Positions 1 through 10,154 of a stretch of 64,000 nt of DNA are shown piece after piece. A model generated the notes under the pieces. The model did no database searches. It saw nothing but the letters and a program-made list of their open reading frames with translations, and was not told where the DNA came from. The DNA comes from Aureobasidium sp. EXF-3400 (taxonomy: Eukaryota; Ascomycota; Dothideomycetes; Dothideales; Saccotheciaceae): positions 17,047 to 81,046 of the forward strand of contig SWBL01000245.1 of the NCBI GenBank assembly GCA_024195585.1. Direction: 5' to 3'. Every line of letters starts with the position of its first letter. Position 1 is the first letter of the stretch. The translations under genes and the position numbers were made by a program.

Positions 1-800
1 GTCGCTACTTCCACGTCTGGAACCTCGAAACCGGCAAAGTGGAAAAGATTGCTCGTGTCTACGGTCACCAACATGAACAACGCAGTATGGAGCGCTTCAA
101 GCTATCTCCCGACGGCCGCAGCATGGCTCTCATCGGCAGTGCTCGCAAGGGCGGCGGTGTAATCAACATCCTCGACGCATACACATTGCAATGGGCAAGT
201 CAAGTACGCGTGGAATCCAACAACGGTATCGCAGACTTTGCCTGGTGGCGCGACAGCCGCGGTATGAGTATTGCCGGCAAGAACGGCGAAGTCACTGAAT
301 GGAACATGGATGAGCAGCGCGCAGTAGCTCGCTGGCAAGACGAAGGCGCCGTGGGCACCACCACCATCACTCTCGGCGGTGACAATGGAAACGCTGGCTC
401 TCCCATCGGCAAAGATCGCTGGGTAGCCGTCGGCAGCTCTAGCGGTGTAGTCAACATCTACGACCGCCGCGCCTGGCTCGTCGCCTCCGCCTCCTCCACC
501 GATGCCCTCGCTTCCCCTATCCCTTCTGCACCTAAACCCACTCGTGCGCTCGATAACCTGACTACACCAATCTCGCACCTTACCTTTTCGCCTGATGGAC
601 AGATGCTGGTTATGGCTTCGAGGTGGAAGAAAGATGCATTGAGGATTGTGCATTTGCCTACGTGCACGGTGTTTAAGAATTGGCCGACTAGCAATACGCC
701 ACTGGGAAGGATTACGGGGGTTGCGTTTGCGCCGGGTAGTGATGGGTTGGCTGTTGCTAATGAGCAGGGTAAGATTAGGTGTTGGGAGGTCAGAGCTTAG
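1..800 (+). CDS. UTP18: U3 snoRNP protein Utp18 (WD40), 3' part
   Basis: The 5' end lies outside the window; the open frame runs from base 3 to a TAG at 798-800. About 265 C-terminal residues are visible. They hold WD40 blades, with landmarks such as YFHVWNLETGK, RFKLSPDGR and FSPDGQMLVMAS, and the final blade ends IRCWEV. Known for the family: Utp18 is a nucleolar WD40 protein of the SSU processome that helps cleave pre-rRNA at the early A0-A2 sites. The HxHE-like stretch followed by MERFKLSPDGR is typical of Utp18 rather than a generic WD40 protein. No intron is seen in this part. Two other 18S rRNA factors, IMP3 and DIM1, follow within 10 kb. Confidence 0.85.
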   Translation, partial: RYFHVWNLETGKVEKIARVYGHQHEQRSMERFKLSPDGRSMALIGSARKGGGVINILDAYTLQWASQVRVESNNGIADFAWWRDSRGMSIAGKNGEVTEWNMDEQRAVARWQDEGAVGTTTITLGGDNGNAGSPIGKDRWVAVGSSSGVVNIYDRRAWLVASASSTDALASPIPSAPKPTRALDNLTTPISHLTFSPDGQMLVMASRWKKDALRIVHLPTCTVFKNWPTSNTPLGRITGVAFAPGSDGLAVANEQGKIRCWEVRA

Positions 801-1099
801 GATTGCATATGAGGTGTTTTGTGTATAGTAAGAGTCAGACATGATGGTCTATCTTCTTGTGTTTCCTTTGCTGCTTCGACTGGCCGTAAGTGAGACTGTG
901 CTGGGGTATGGACGAACTCTTGGAGATTCTACGAAAAGCAAGATGCTGGGCTGGAATAAAAGAGAACTAGATACAGGATAGCATCCATCGAAATTCGATA
1001 CACTCGAAGCTCTCTTTGGACCCATCTCTGATGTGAAAATCTTCGTGCCTATCTATAGGATTGAAGAAGACAAAACCAATGTCCTTCGGACACCGGCAC
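801..1099. other. UTP18 3' flank
   Basis: No gene is seen between the UTP18 stop and the tRNA fragment. The stretch should hold the UTP18 3' UTR. Confidence 0.5.
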
Positions 1100-1181
1100 G
1101 ATTTCTCGCTCTCAAACCGTTCTACCAAGAACAATTAGGTCCGAGGAGGCCGGGGTTCAATTTCACAGTGTCGGAATCTTC
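1100..1181 (+). pseudogene. Broken tRNA-Glu copy, inverted relative to the intact gene
   Basis: This plus-strand segment repeats the intact minus-strand tRNA-Glu at 1297-1394 almost base for base. It covers the end of the D arm, the anticodon arm, the complete 26-base intron, the T loop and the 3' acceptor strand, plus five bases of 3' flank. The 5' acceptor strand and most of the D arm are absent, replaced by unrelated sequence. The 3' side of the T stem is changed (TTTCACAG where the intact gene has TTCCCCG), so the T arm cannot close. It is therefore a dead fragment, and it forms an inverted repeat of about 81 bases with the real gene. Confidence 0.85.
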
Positions 1182-1296
1182 AAGAGTTGCAAAAAAAGAG
1201 TTCTAAGCCTCGATTTTCGTTTCTTTCTCGTCCAGTCCCATGGGTAGAACCCAAAGCAAAAGAAGATTGCACTATCATGCGAGTTGCAAAGGAAGA

Positions 1297-1394
1297 TTCC
1301 GACACGGGGAATTGAACCCCGGCCTCCTCGGACCTAATTGTTCTTGGTAGAACGGTTTGAGAGCGAGAAATCCTAGCCACTAGACCATATCGGA
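1297..1394 (-). tRNA. tRNA-Glu (CTC) with 26-base intron
   Basis: On the minus strand the gene begins TCCGATATGGTCTAGTGG. The acceptor strands TCCGATA and TGTCGGA pair, followed by discriminator A. The anticodon stem TCTCG/CGAGG encloses loop CTCTCA plus C, which gives anticodon CTC. A 26-base intron sits after position 37, the canonical place. The T arm CGGGG-TTCAATT-CCCCG is intact. The A and B box sequences for RNA polymerase III are present. A run of four T lies about 36 bases downstream (plus-strand AAAA at 1258-1261). The mature RNA would be 72 bases. CTC reads GAG codons. Confidence 0.93.
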
Positions 1395-1959
1395 TGTTGT
1401 TGAAGCACTTTCCGTCAAAGTTGATTATAGTAGCTAGTAATCTTGCAGGGTCAGATACGGCAACGAGTTTGATACATCATGCGGCCCATCTCAAGATTAC
1501 TCTGACAATAGCATCTATCTGCTCCCTCTTCACGTCCGGCTGAGCTCGGATATCTTCAGATCTGTGAAGCCAGTCGAGATCACAATTCATGTACATGTCA
1601 TGACAAAACTCGTCGTGATTGAGACAGTCTGGAGGCCATTTTCAAAAAGTGATAGGTTTCAATACCACATCATCAATTCTGCATCACCAACAATGTACAA
1701 CGCCCAAGTTAAGATTGTAGCAGTAAGACGTATATCTGACATTCATCGTCATACTCTAGGTGACCCCATACAAGCTCAATTCGCATTGATTGTCAAGGGT
1801 ATTCCATATAGCCAGGGTGGGATGCTCGACGTTGTGTGACATGCGTTTTGATTACCACCCGATGACGTCTGCTTCTGTATTATTAATCCCGACTCTGACC
1901 ATATACACCTCATCTCTCCTCAATCGGTCGACTAGAGATTCTCATACACAAACGCAATC
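1395..1959. other. Intergenic, nothing recognised
   Basis: This lies between the tRNA 5' end and the GST start and contains the GST promoter. A 91-codon frame on the plus strand has no recognisable content. Confidence 0.5.
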
Positions 1960-2941
1960 ATGACTTCAAGCACCAACATTGACCTGTAAGTTCTGAAGGA
2001 GGTTCTATAGCTATACACGTGCTGACATCTGTCGACAGCTATACCGCAGGTATCCGAAGGAACCCGCCTCGGCAATGCAACAACTAACATCGTCCAGGCA
2101 CACCCAACGGCCACAAAGTGCACATCGCCTTTGAAGAGCTGGGTCTGAAATATAATGTTCACAAGATCGATATCTCCAAGAACACCCAGAAGGAGGAATG
2201 GTTCTTGAAGATCTGCCGTAAGCTCGCCTCTCCTCAAGGCTGGTCTATCTATTCTGATACTGATGTGTCTCAGCCAACGGCCGTATCCCTGCCATGGTCG
2301 ACAAGACCTCAGGCAAGGAAAAGCGTGTCTTTGAAGGTGGTGCCATGCTTCTCTACTTGACCGACAAGTATGACAAGGACAACAAGATCAGCTTCGACCA
2401 TGACAGTGATGAGTACTGGGAGACTGTTGAATGGATTGTCTGGATGCAGTCTGGCCTTGGACCCATGCAGGTAGGAAGGCTTCTTCTCCATATGATAGTC
2501 GTCCATACGCTAATCAACCATCAGGGTCAAGCCAATCACTTCTACAGATACGCCCCTGAGAAGATCGAGTACGGCATCAACCGCTACCAGACCGAGACCA
2601 AGCGTCTATACCAAGTCTTGAACGATCGTCTTGCGGAACAAGAGAAGGCCGGTCAAGGTCTCTGGCTAGTCGGTAACAAGTTCAGCATTGCAGACATTGC
2701 CTGCTTCTCTTGGGTCAACTGGGGTGCTTGGGCTGGCATTGAGACCAAGCCTTTCCCCGAGATTGAGAGATGGCTGGATGTCATCAACGCACGCCCTGCT
2801 GTGCAGAAGGGTGTCAACATTCCTGACGAGTTCAAGTTGAAGGAAATTATGAGCTCAAAGGAGAAGTCAGAGGAGCATGCTAAGAAAGCAAGTGCTTGGG
2901 TCATGAAGGGTCAGGAGGAAGATCAGAAGAAGCATGCCTGA
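1960..2941 (+). CDS. Glutathione S-transferase, Ure2/GstA-like
   Basis: Five exons: 1960-1985, 2039-2049, 2098-2217, 2274-2470 and 2525-2941, for 256 residues. The 11-base second exon is needed to join LYTA to GTPNGHK. The N-terminal thioredoxin-like domain shows [16 protein letters not shown] and then PNGRIPAMV, the cis-proline region near residues 53-61. The C-terminal all-helical domain contains [11 protein letters not shown], the N-capping motif typical of fungal Ure2-like GSTs. Proteins of this type conjugate glutathione or act as glutathione-dependent peroxidases or disulfide-reducing enzymes in the cytosol. The substrate cannot be read from sequence. Residue 52 is Cys where relatives usually have Asn. 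A charged tail after the GST fold ([14 protein letters not shown]) is extra. Confidence 0.9.
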
Positions 2942-3640
2942 CTAAATGACCAACGATCTAAGATTTGATGACGGTAATGTCTAACGGATAAACATCTTGA
3001 AGACGAATGGAAGAGACGGCATATCAAAATGCCTAAACAAATTCACAGATCATATCCCTTGCATTCCACATCTTGACGGTCATCTTGCTATCAAACCATA
3101 CAACGTTTTTGTGATGCTTAATCGGCTAAAGCATGAGTAGAGAGATCGACAAAGCACGCATGCACGCCCCGCACAACGTGCATCCCTTCCTAATCTGAAA
3201 CCATTTTCTCCAGCAAACAAACATCCCCGCATGGCAAGTGCAGGTTTATGTCCTTGCGGTCTGCCGTGTGCATGTTCGAGGTCAGATGATAGAGCTCGAG
3301 GGTGATTTGCGATGTGCATCTTGACCCCTCCCTTCCTGCCGAAAACAAGTCCGAATAAGTGGACCAGAAAAGAGATGCAGTCATGTGTTTGGAGTAAGGA
3401 GTATGCAATACAGCATCACATTGCCCCGCAACGATATTCGAGCTGGCAAGTATGATCAGGGAAAGTGCATGCGAGGACTCGGAGCCTCGGAGAGGCAGTC
3501 ACGTAGCTATTCCTGCAGCTTCACTTTGATGACGATGGAAAATCACTTCCTATAAATGATTGTTGATGCCCAGTAAGCTTCCAGGGTAAGCAGGTTTGAT
3601 CCGAGCTGTTCACACTCATCTTCAACCATCCATCACAATC
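2942..3640. other. Intergenic, alpha-glucosidase promoter
   Basis: No gene is recognised here. It holds the GST 3' flank and the alpha-glucosidase promoter. A TATAAA box lies at 3551-3556, 85 bases before the ATG. Three CCCCGC copies (3167-3172, 3225-3230, 3424-3429) read GCGGGG on the minus strand and match the CreA consensus SYGGRG. Confidence 0.5.
3551..3556 (+). promoter_or_regulatory. TATA box of the alpha-glucosidase gene
   Basis: TATAAA sits 85 bases upstream of the start codon, within the usual range for a fungal TATA element plus a short leader. It has not been tested against a mapped transcription start. Confidence 0.4.
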
Positions 3641-6600
3641 ATGGCTCTGCGTCGTACTGCGCAGTTGCTTCTGGCTGCTGTCAGTGTTACACAGATCTGT
3701 GCCAGTCCACATGGCCTTGTGCCTCGTCAGAACTCGTTGCCGATTGAGAGCTGTCCTGGATACAAGGCTACCAATGTTCAACAGAACAGCCAGGGACTGA
3801 CTGTGAGTGTTGGATCGCCCTCAAACCATGCCACCTTGCTGACTTCAATCTAGGCCGACCTCACTCTGAACGGTCCAGCGTGCAACACTTACGGTCAAGA
3901 CATTGAGAACCTCAAGCTCGAAATCACTCATCAAACTGGAAACAGACTCCATGTTCAGATCTATGATGCCGATGAGAACGTCTACCAGGTCCCTGAATCA
4001 GTCCTCCCTCGCCCCAGTGCAGATGGCAATGTTTCTTCGACCCAGCTTGTCTTCGAAGTTGTCAACGACCCGTTCTCGTTTGCCGTTTCTCGCCGCAGTG
4101 GTGGATCTGCCCTGTTCAACACGACCGGAACAGAGCTCGTCTTCCAGTCTCAATACTTGAGACTTCGTACTCAACTTCCTGATAATCCTCACCTTTACGG
4201 TCTCGGCGAGCACTCTGACCCATTCCAGGTATGGTACAAACTAATCTCTTGATGAACACAGTCATTGATATCTCTACAGCTGAACACCACCAACTACACT
4301 CGCACCCTCTGGTCTCGTGATGCTTACTCGATTCCTGCGGGCAGCAATCTCTACGGAAACCACCCAGTGTACTTCGATCATCGTGGTGCAGATGGTACCC
4401 ACGGTGTTTTCCTCTTGAACAGCAACGGCATGGACATCAAGATCAACAACACTGCAGAATCTGGCCAGTATCTTGAGTACAACACCATCGGAGGCATCGT
4501 TGATCTCTACTTCTTGGCTGGACCATCCCCTACCGAAGTCTCTAAGCAGTACGCCGAAGTGGTCGGACTGCCGGCTCTAATGCCATACTGGGGTCAGTAA
4601 TCCGAGATTTTATTTTATACTTCTAGAAGACTTTGCTAACCCGGTTGTGTTTGTAGGCTTCGGTTTCCACCAGTGCAGATACGGATACAGAGATGTCTAT
4701 GAAGTCGCTGCTGTAGTCGCGAATTACACTGCTGCTAAGATTCCCCTGGAAGTCATGTGTGAGTATCGAACATGAACAATTCTGGAGCCGCTTATTAATA
4801 CATCATAAAAGGGACTGATATCGACTACATGGACACCAGACATGTTTTCACTACTGATCCTGAACGCTTCCCTTTAAACAAGATGAGAGAATTGGTCTCT
4901 ACCTTGCACCAAAGACAGCAATCCTACATCGTCATGGTCGACCCAGCAGTTGCCTACTATAACTACTCTGCGTTCAACAATGGTGTCGAGGCGAACGCTT
5001 TCTTGAAGAGATCCAATGGCTCAATCTATCAGGGTGTTGTTTGGCCTGGTAAGCAAAATATGATTGCTGCACCACCTTAACATGACTGACAGGCTCTAGG
5101 TGTCACTGCCTTCCCTGACTGGTTCGCATCGGGTACCCAGGAGTTCTGGAACAACGAATTTACCACATTCTTCAATGCTGACACTGGTGTTGACATTGAT
5201 GCTCTGTGGATTGGTAAGTGCCTTTGAACCAGCTTCGTATCACAAGAACCATGCTGATAGCCAGTAGACATGAACGAGGCCAGCAATTTCTGTCCTTGGC
5301 CATGCAGTGATCCATTCGGATATGCTGCTTCCAACGGCTTCCCTCCAACTGCGCCAGAGGTCAGAGCCAATGCAGGCTATCCCATCCCTGGCTTCCCTGC
5401 CGATTTCCAGCCAGGCTCAGCCACAAGTAAAGTCAAGCGTCAGTCGAACAGCACTGGCACCCATCTAGGTCTACCCGGCAGAAATTTGATCGATCCACCA
5501 TACACTATCAACAACGATGCTGGAAGCCTGTCTAACAAGACCATCGATACTGATCTTCATCATGAGAACGGCTTAGCTATGTACGACACTCACAATCTCT
5601 ACGGCACCATGATGTCTTCTGCCAGTAGAGAAGCGATGCTGGTACGCAGACCCACGAGAAGACCAATGATCATCACACGCAGTACCTTTGCTGGCGCAGG
5701 AAGTCACGTTGGGCACTGGGCTGGTGACAATAAATCGTACGTAAGGCGAGGGTACGGATAGCACAGACCAAGAGCTATTAAATGGCTCTTCGGCTGTCGT
5801 CTGTACCTTGATCCTCCTCTTTCATAGAAATTATGCTAATTGTACCTTAAGAGGATGGCGATGGTACAGAGTGTCGATTGCACAGATGCTCGAGTTTGCA
5901 GCCATATTCCAAGTAAGTTGTTTTCTGTCGAAATTTGGACTCACAAACTAACAATAACGTAATAGCTTCCCATGGTAGGCAGTGATGTCTGTGGTTATGC
6001 TGGAGACACTTGGCCTGAACTGTGTGCTCGATGGGCCACTCTCGGTGCCTTCTACCCCTTCTACCGAAACCATGCGGAGTCCGGCACTTTGAACCAGGAG
6101 TTCTATCGGTGGAACTTGACCACAGTTGCTGCTCAAAAGGCAATCGACACACGTTACAGACTGCTCGACTACCTCTACACAGCCTTCCACGAGCAGACTG
6201 TAAGCGGCAAGCCATTGATTCAGCCATTGTTCTTCGTCTATCCCGAGGACTCCAACACCTTCCCTATCGAGAACCAATTCTTCTGGGGTGACAGTATTCT
6301 GGTCAGCCCTGTTGTGGATGACAACAGTACAAGCGTCACTTTCTACCTTCCCGACGATATCTTCTACGACTACTTCACCTACGAGGCTGTGCGAGGAACT
6401 GGTGACTGGGTGACTCGCGACAATGTCGATTTTACCGAAATCACAGCCCACATCCGTGGCGGAAGCATTCTGCCGCTTCGTCAAAACTCTGCCAACACAA
6501 CCACCGAGTTGCGCAAGCAAGACTTTGTCCTCATCATTGCACCTGATCTCGAGGGCAAGGCAGAGGGTACTCTGTACCTGGACGAGGGCGATGCTATCGA

Positions 6601-6835
6601 GCAGCCTCATACCAGTCTCATCACCTTTAGCTATGCAAATGGCACCTTCAAAATGGGCGGAAGCTTTGGCTACCCGACAGACGCCAACATTGTGAGTCTC
6701 ACTGTATTGGGACAAGGTAGCAGTGCTACGTCAAGCAAGAGAGATTCTAGTATCGTGAGAGATGCGAAGAGGAAGATGATCACCAAGAAGCTCGGTGTGC
6801 CGCTAACCAAGTCGTTTGTGACTACTTTGGCCTAA
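3641..6835 (+). CDS. Secreted alpha-glucosidase, GH31
   Basis: Nine exons: 3641-3802, 3854-4228, 4280-4592, 4657-4758, 4812-5048, 5100-5213, 5268-5736, 5852-5912 and 5966-6835, for 900 residues, the usual length for fungal maltases. A signal peptide (about 20 residues, hydrophobic LLLAAVSV) is followed by a GH31 N-terminal beta-sandwich and the (beta/alpha)8 barrel. The catalytic nucleophile is the Asp of IDMNEASNF (about residue 435). The acid/base is the Asp of HWAGDN (about 588). [10 protein letters not shown] and [11 protein letters not shown] are further family signatures. Many NxS/T sites fit secretion. The enzyme releases glucose from maltose, starch or related alpha-glucans outside the cell. 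A Lys/Arg-rich tail near the C-terminus is unusual but uninterpreted. CreA-like sites upstream suggest carbon repression. Confidence 0.95.
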
Positions 6836-7305
6836 GGGATGAGATGATGAAGGAAAGGAAGAGATGAGAGGGAAGAGGCTTTGCTTGATGACAGAAACGA
6901 TATGACGAATACAGACGGACAGTAGCATAAGATCATGCAGATAACAACGAAGCATGCCATAATTATCGAACCTCAACGCAGACATCTTAGTTATGGTACT
7001 CCCACCTAAGTTGCCCTCCAAAGATCTCATGATGGCCAACAGCGAGAAGACGGAAAGAGACGACAGAGCTGAGCTGGATGATAGAGATCAAACTTCCATG
7101 CATGTATGTTTGTCGCCCGTAGACCTATATTGCCCGTTGATTCCACAAAGGCTAAAGGTTATCTGGGAGAAGAACAAGGCAACGTGAAAGCTGTGACGGA
7201 GCTGAATCGAATTTGAGATTGAAAACTTCCATTCGTGTATATTCGTCGCCCGAGTGGCTCTTTAGTTTGTGACGTAGAAGAGAAAAGGACAAAAGGAACA
7301 GGTCT
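6836..7305. other. Convergent 3' flanks of alpha-glucosidase and HIS7
   Basis: No gene is seen. The segment contains an imperfect direct repeat (listed separately) and should hold both 3' UTRs. Confidence 0.5.
7050..7252. repeat. Imperfect direct repeat, period 133 bases
   Basis: The segment at 7091-7119 recurs at 7224-7252 with 25 of 29 bases identical, both ending TCGTCGCCCG or TTGTCGCCCG. The word GAGCTGA recurs at the same offset (7066-7072 and 7199-7205), and weaker similarity extends further left. Two copies are visible, both in the HIS7 3' flank. Confidence 0.75.
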
Positions 7306-9032
7306 TCAAATGTCATCCTCGAAGCGTCTAACCAACAGACCCTCCTCCTCCAAAACCTCCTTGACCTGTCTAACCGTATACTCACCACGATGGAACATAC
7401 CAGCCCCCAATGCCGCGTCCACAGTAGTCTCATCAAACACCTGCTTAAAATGACCAGGATTACCCGCTCCCGAACTCGCAATAACCGGAATCTTAATCGC
7501 ATTCTTGACTGAACGAATCAACTCCAAATCAAAGCCAGAGTTTGTGCCATCTTTGTCGATACAGTTGAGGAGAATTTCTCCAGCACCCATTGCTTGGACT
7601 GCTGTGCAGAGTTGAATGACATCCAAGTCGGAGGTTGTGCGGCCGCCGTGGATGGTACATGCATACCAGCAATATTCCTCTCCTGCAGGACCGGGATAAG
7701 GTGTTTTGAGTGTAGAGTGAGAAGTTTCCTTGGGATCTTTGACGTAAATTCTTCGCGGGTCGACGGAGACGACAACGGCTTGTACACCATAGGCTTTTGA
7801 AATTGTTTCTATGGCGGTGGTGCCGCTGAGGGTCTTGTTGTTTGCGTAGTATTCTTCTGCTGCTGTTACGGCATCGGAGCCAATGCTTACTTTATCAGCG
7901 CCGGACTTGAAGTACAGAGATGCTACTTCCAGCGCTGGCACCACGGTGTTCGTTTCTGGATCTTTGGTGTCGCGGATGCCGCCGCCGATTGTAAGTGGTA
8001 CGAATACTGTAGACGAAGCTTGACGCAAGATTTCCAGCATAGGTTGGTCTTTGAGTGGGGTTTCGCGGAAAGAGGTAATGTTGAGGAAAGTAACTTCATC
8101 GGCGCCTTGGTGGTAGTATTTTTCAGCCATGGAGACTGGTTTTCCGAGGTTGCGGACGGGGGCGCCGTCTTCTTTTTCGCGGACGTCGTATTGGTCGCCT
8201 TTTGTTACTACGAGGTCGCCTTGGTCGTTTGTGCGGACGTCGAGGCAGGCGATTATGCGGCGGGTGAGGCCTTCTTTTGTTGCTTGTGCTGAAGGAGTGG
8301 TGGGGAGAGTGGTGAGGCGGTTGCCATTGAGGAAAGCTTTGAGGACGCGAAGGCCTGCTGCACCGGATTTTTCAGGGTGGAATTGGGTAACTAGGACGTT
8401 GTCTTTTGCGACTGCGCCGACGAATTCTTGGGTTCCGTAGCGGGCGGTTGCGACGGACCAGCCGGCCTTTTCGAGGACGCCCGGTTCGTACATCATGGCG
8501 TAGGAGTGGACGTAGTAGTATTTGCTGTCGGGACGCATGCCGTAGAGGCTCTGGTTGGCATCGAGGCCGTGTTCGGAAGCGGTGTTTGCTGAGTTCCAAC
8601 CAATGTGAGGTACACTCTTGTCCGAGTCGTCGAATCGCTGTAGACGGCCGGGAATCACTCCCAAACCAGGGACTTCGGAGTTTTCCTCTGAGCCTTCGAA
8701 GAGAGCTTGTAGACCGACACAGACGCCCATGAAGGGTTTACCGGCGGCAATGTGCTTCTTGATGGGCTCGACATAGCCAGAGTTGTTGAATTGAGTGAGG
8801 CAGTGGCCAAAGTGGCCTACACCAGGGAGAATGAGTTTCTAGGTAGCCTGTCAGTTTCCTATCAGTTTGTCTTTTTGGGTTGGTGGGGGTGGGTGAGGGG
8901 CTGTTGTACCTCTGCGTTTGGCACATCTTCAGGCGACTTTATCCATTCGACAGTGTAGCCGACCTTCTCAATGGCATTGACCAATGATCGGATGTTGCCA
9001 GCAACGTAGTCTAAGAGGTGTACTGTCGGCAT
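7306..9032 (-). CDS. HIS7: Imidazole glycerol phosphate synthase (bifunctional HisH-HisF)
   Basis: Two exons, 8910-9032 and 7306-8838 with a 71-base intron, give 551 residues, close to the yeast enzyme. The N-terminal class I glutamine amidotransferase has the nucleophile Cys in MGVCVGLQ (about residue 81) and the His/Glu pair in FHPEKSG (about 195 and 197). The C-terminal HisF barrel begins near RIIACLDV, whose Asp (about 241) and the Asp of [10 protein letters not shown] are the cyclase catalytic acids. The enzyme converts PRFAR plus glutamine to imidazole glycerol phosphate and AICAR, in the fifth and sixth steps of histidine synthesis. It shares a 245-base divergent promoter with IMP3, and that promoter carries three Gcn4/CPC1-like half sites. 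Confidence 0.97.
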
Positions 9033-9063
9033 CTTTGTGTATTGGTTATCAGAAAGACAGCTA

Positions 9064-9121
9064 TGAGTCGAGAAACAAAAAAGATAAAGCGCATGGCTAG
9101 CGATGACTCGTTTGGTGACTC
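9064..9121. promoter_or_regulatory. Gcn4/CPC1-type TGACTC cluster
   Basis: TGAGTC at 9064-9069 and TGACTC at 9104-9109 and 9116-9121 lie in the HIS7-IMP3 divergent promoter. TGACTC(A) is the core bound by Gcn4 and its filamentous homologues CPC1/CpcA, which induce amino acid synthesis genes on starvation. All three lack the final A of the palindrome (a G follows each), so they would be half sites of reduced strength. Confidence 0.45.
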
Positions 9122-9277
9122 GGAGGTGCCGCGGCCCGATCCGATGACCGCCTTCGGCCCGCAGACATTCAAGGTCGGCAGAAATTATCTCAGCCCTAGC
9201 GAACAAGCAACTGAATCTTTACAGACCGAAGGCGCCTTTGAATCGCATTCGTAAAGCACACATTCACATCGCCCATC

Positions 9278-9896
9278 ATGGTCAGGCAACTCAAACACCA
9301 CGAGCACAAGCTCCTGCGCAAAGTCGACTTTTTCAAAGCCGACTCGAAACAAGGCTCCATCCGCCAAAACGATGTAGTCCGCCGCGTATGTTCCTCCCTT
9401 CCTCTATCCAAAGCAGAAGCGACATATCACTAACACAGCAGCAACACAGTACATGATCCAAAAACCCGAAGACTACACCTCCTACAACCGCCTCTGCGGC
9501 CAACTCCGCCAACTTGCCCACCGCCTCACCCTCCTCGCACCCGAAAACCCCTACCGCCTAGCCACCGAAAAAAAACTGCTGGATAAACTCTACGACATGG
9601 CCATCCTCAGCGAACGCTCAAAACTCTCCGCCGTCGAAAACAAAGTCACCGTGTCTGCTTTTGCACGCAGACGTCTAAATGTGATTTTGACTAGACTGCA
9701 GATGGCTCCTGATCTCAAGGCTGCAACGACGTTTATTGAGGGTGGGCAGGTGAGAGTGGGCACGGAGGTGGTGACTGATCCTGCGTTTTTGGTGACGAGG
9801 AATATGGAGGACTTTGTGACGTGGGTGGATTCGTCAAAGATTAAGAGGACTATTCACAGGTACCGTGATAAGCTGGATGACTTTGACTTGCTTTGA
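9278..9896 (+). CDS. IMP3: U3 snoRNP protein Imp3
   Basis: Two exons, 9278-9385 and 9450-9896, encode 184 residues, matching the yeast size of 183. The protein starts MVRQLKHHEHKLLRKVDF and has the S4-like RNA-binding module with FARRRLNVILTRLQMAPDLK and FIEGGQVRVGTEVV, ending in the family tail KLDDFDLL. Imp3 helps load U3 snoRNA onto pre-18S rRNA in the nucleolus as part of the Imp3-Imp4-Mpp10 complex. It diverges from HIS7 and converges with DIM1, 258 bases away. Confidence 0.96.
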
Positions 9897-10154
9897 GTCG
9901 GTCTATCATCAGTCTTGTGGTACTTTTGCATTTATTCAGCGTGGCGTTTTGAGGGTTAGGAATCACATGGATCATCGATCATATTCAAGAATGGAAGGAA
10001 AACGAGTGCTAAGTGGTGGAATGCAAGATATTTGTAGATTTGTCTTGTTTCGTCTTGTCGGGTATCTCTTGCTATAAATCGAAATATCAACCTCCTCAAA
10101 CTCCTGATACGCCATGCTTGTCCTCCCGATATGCTTTTTGCGAATCTTCATAGA

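Noticed and set aside
3477..3492. Possible AmyR site (two CGG words)
   Set aside because: The spacing is five bases, not the eight required by the described AmyR consensus.
5948..6715. 255-codon minus-strand frame opposite the alpha-glucosidase
   Set aside because: It lies opposite the conserved last exon of GH31 and has no family content.
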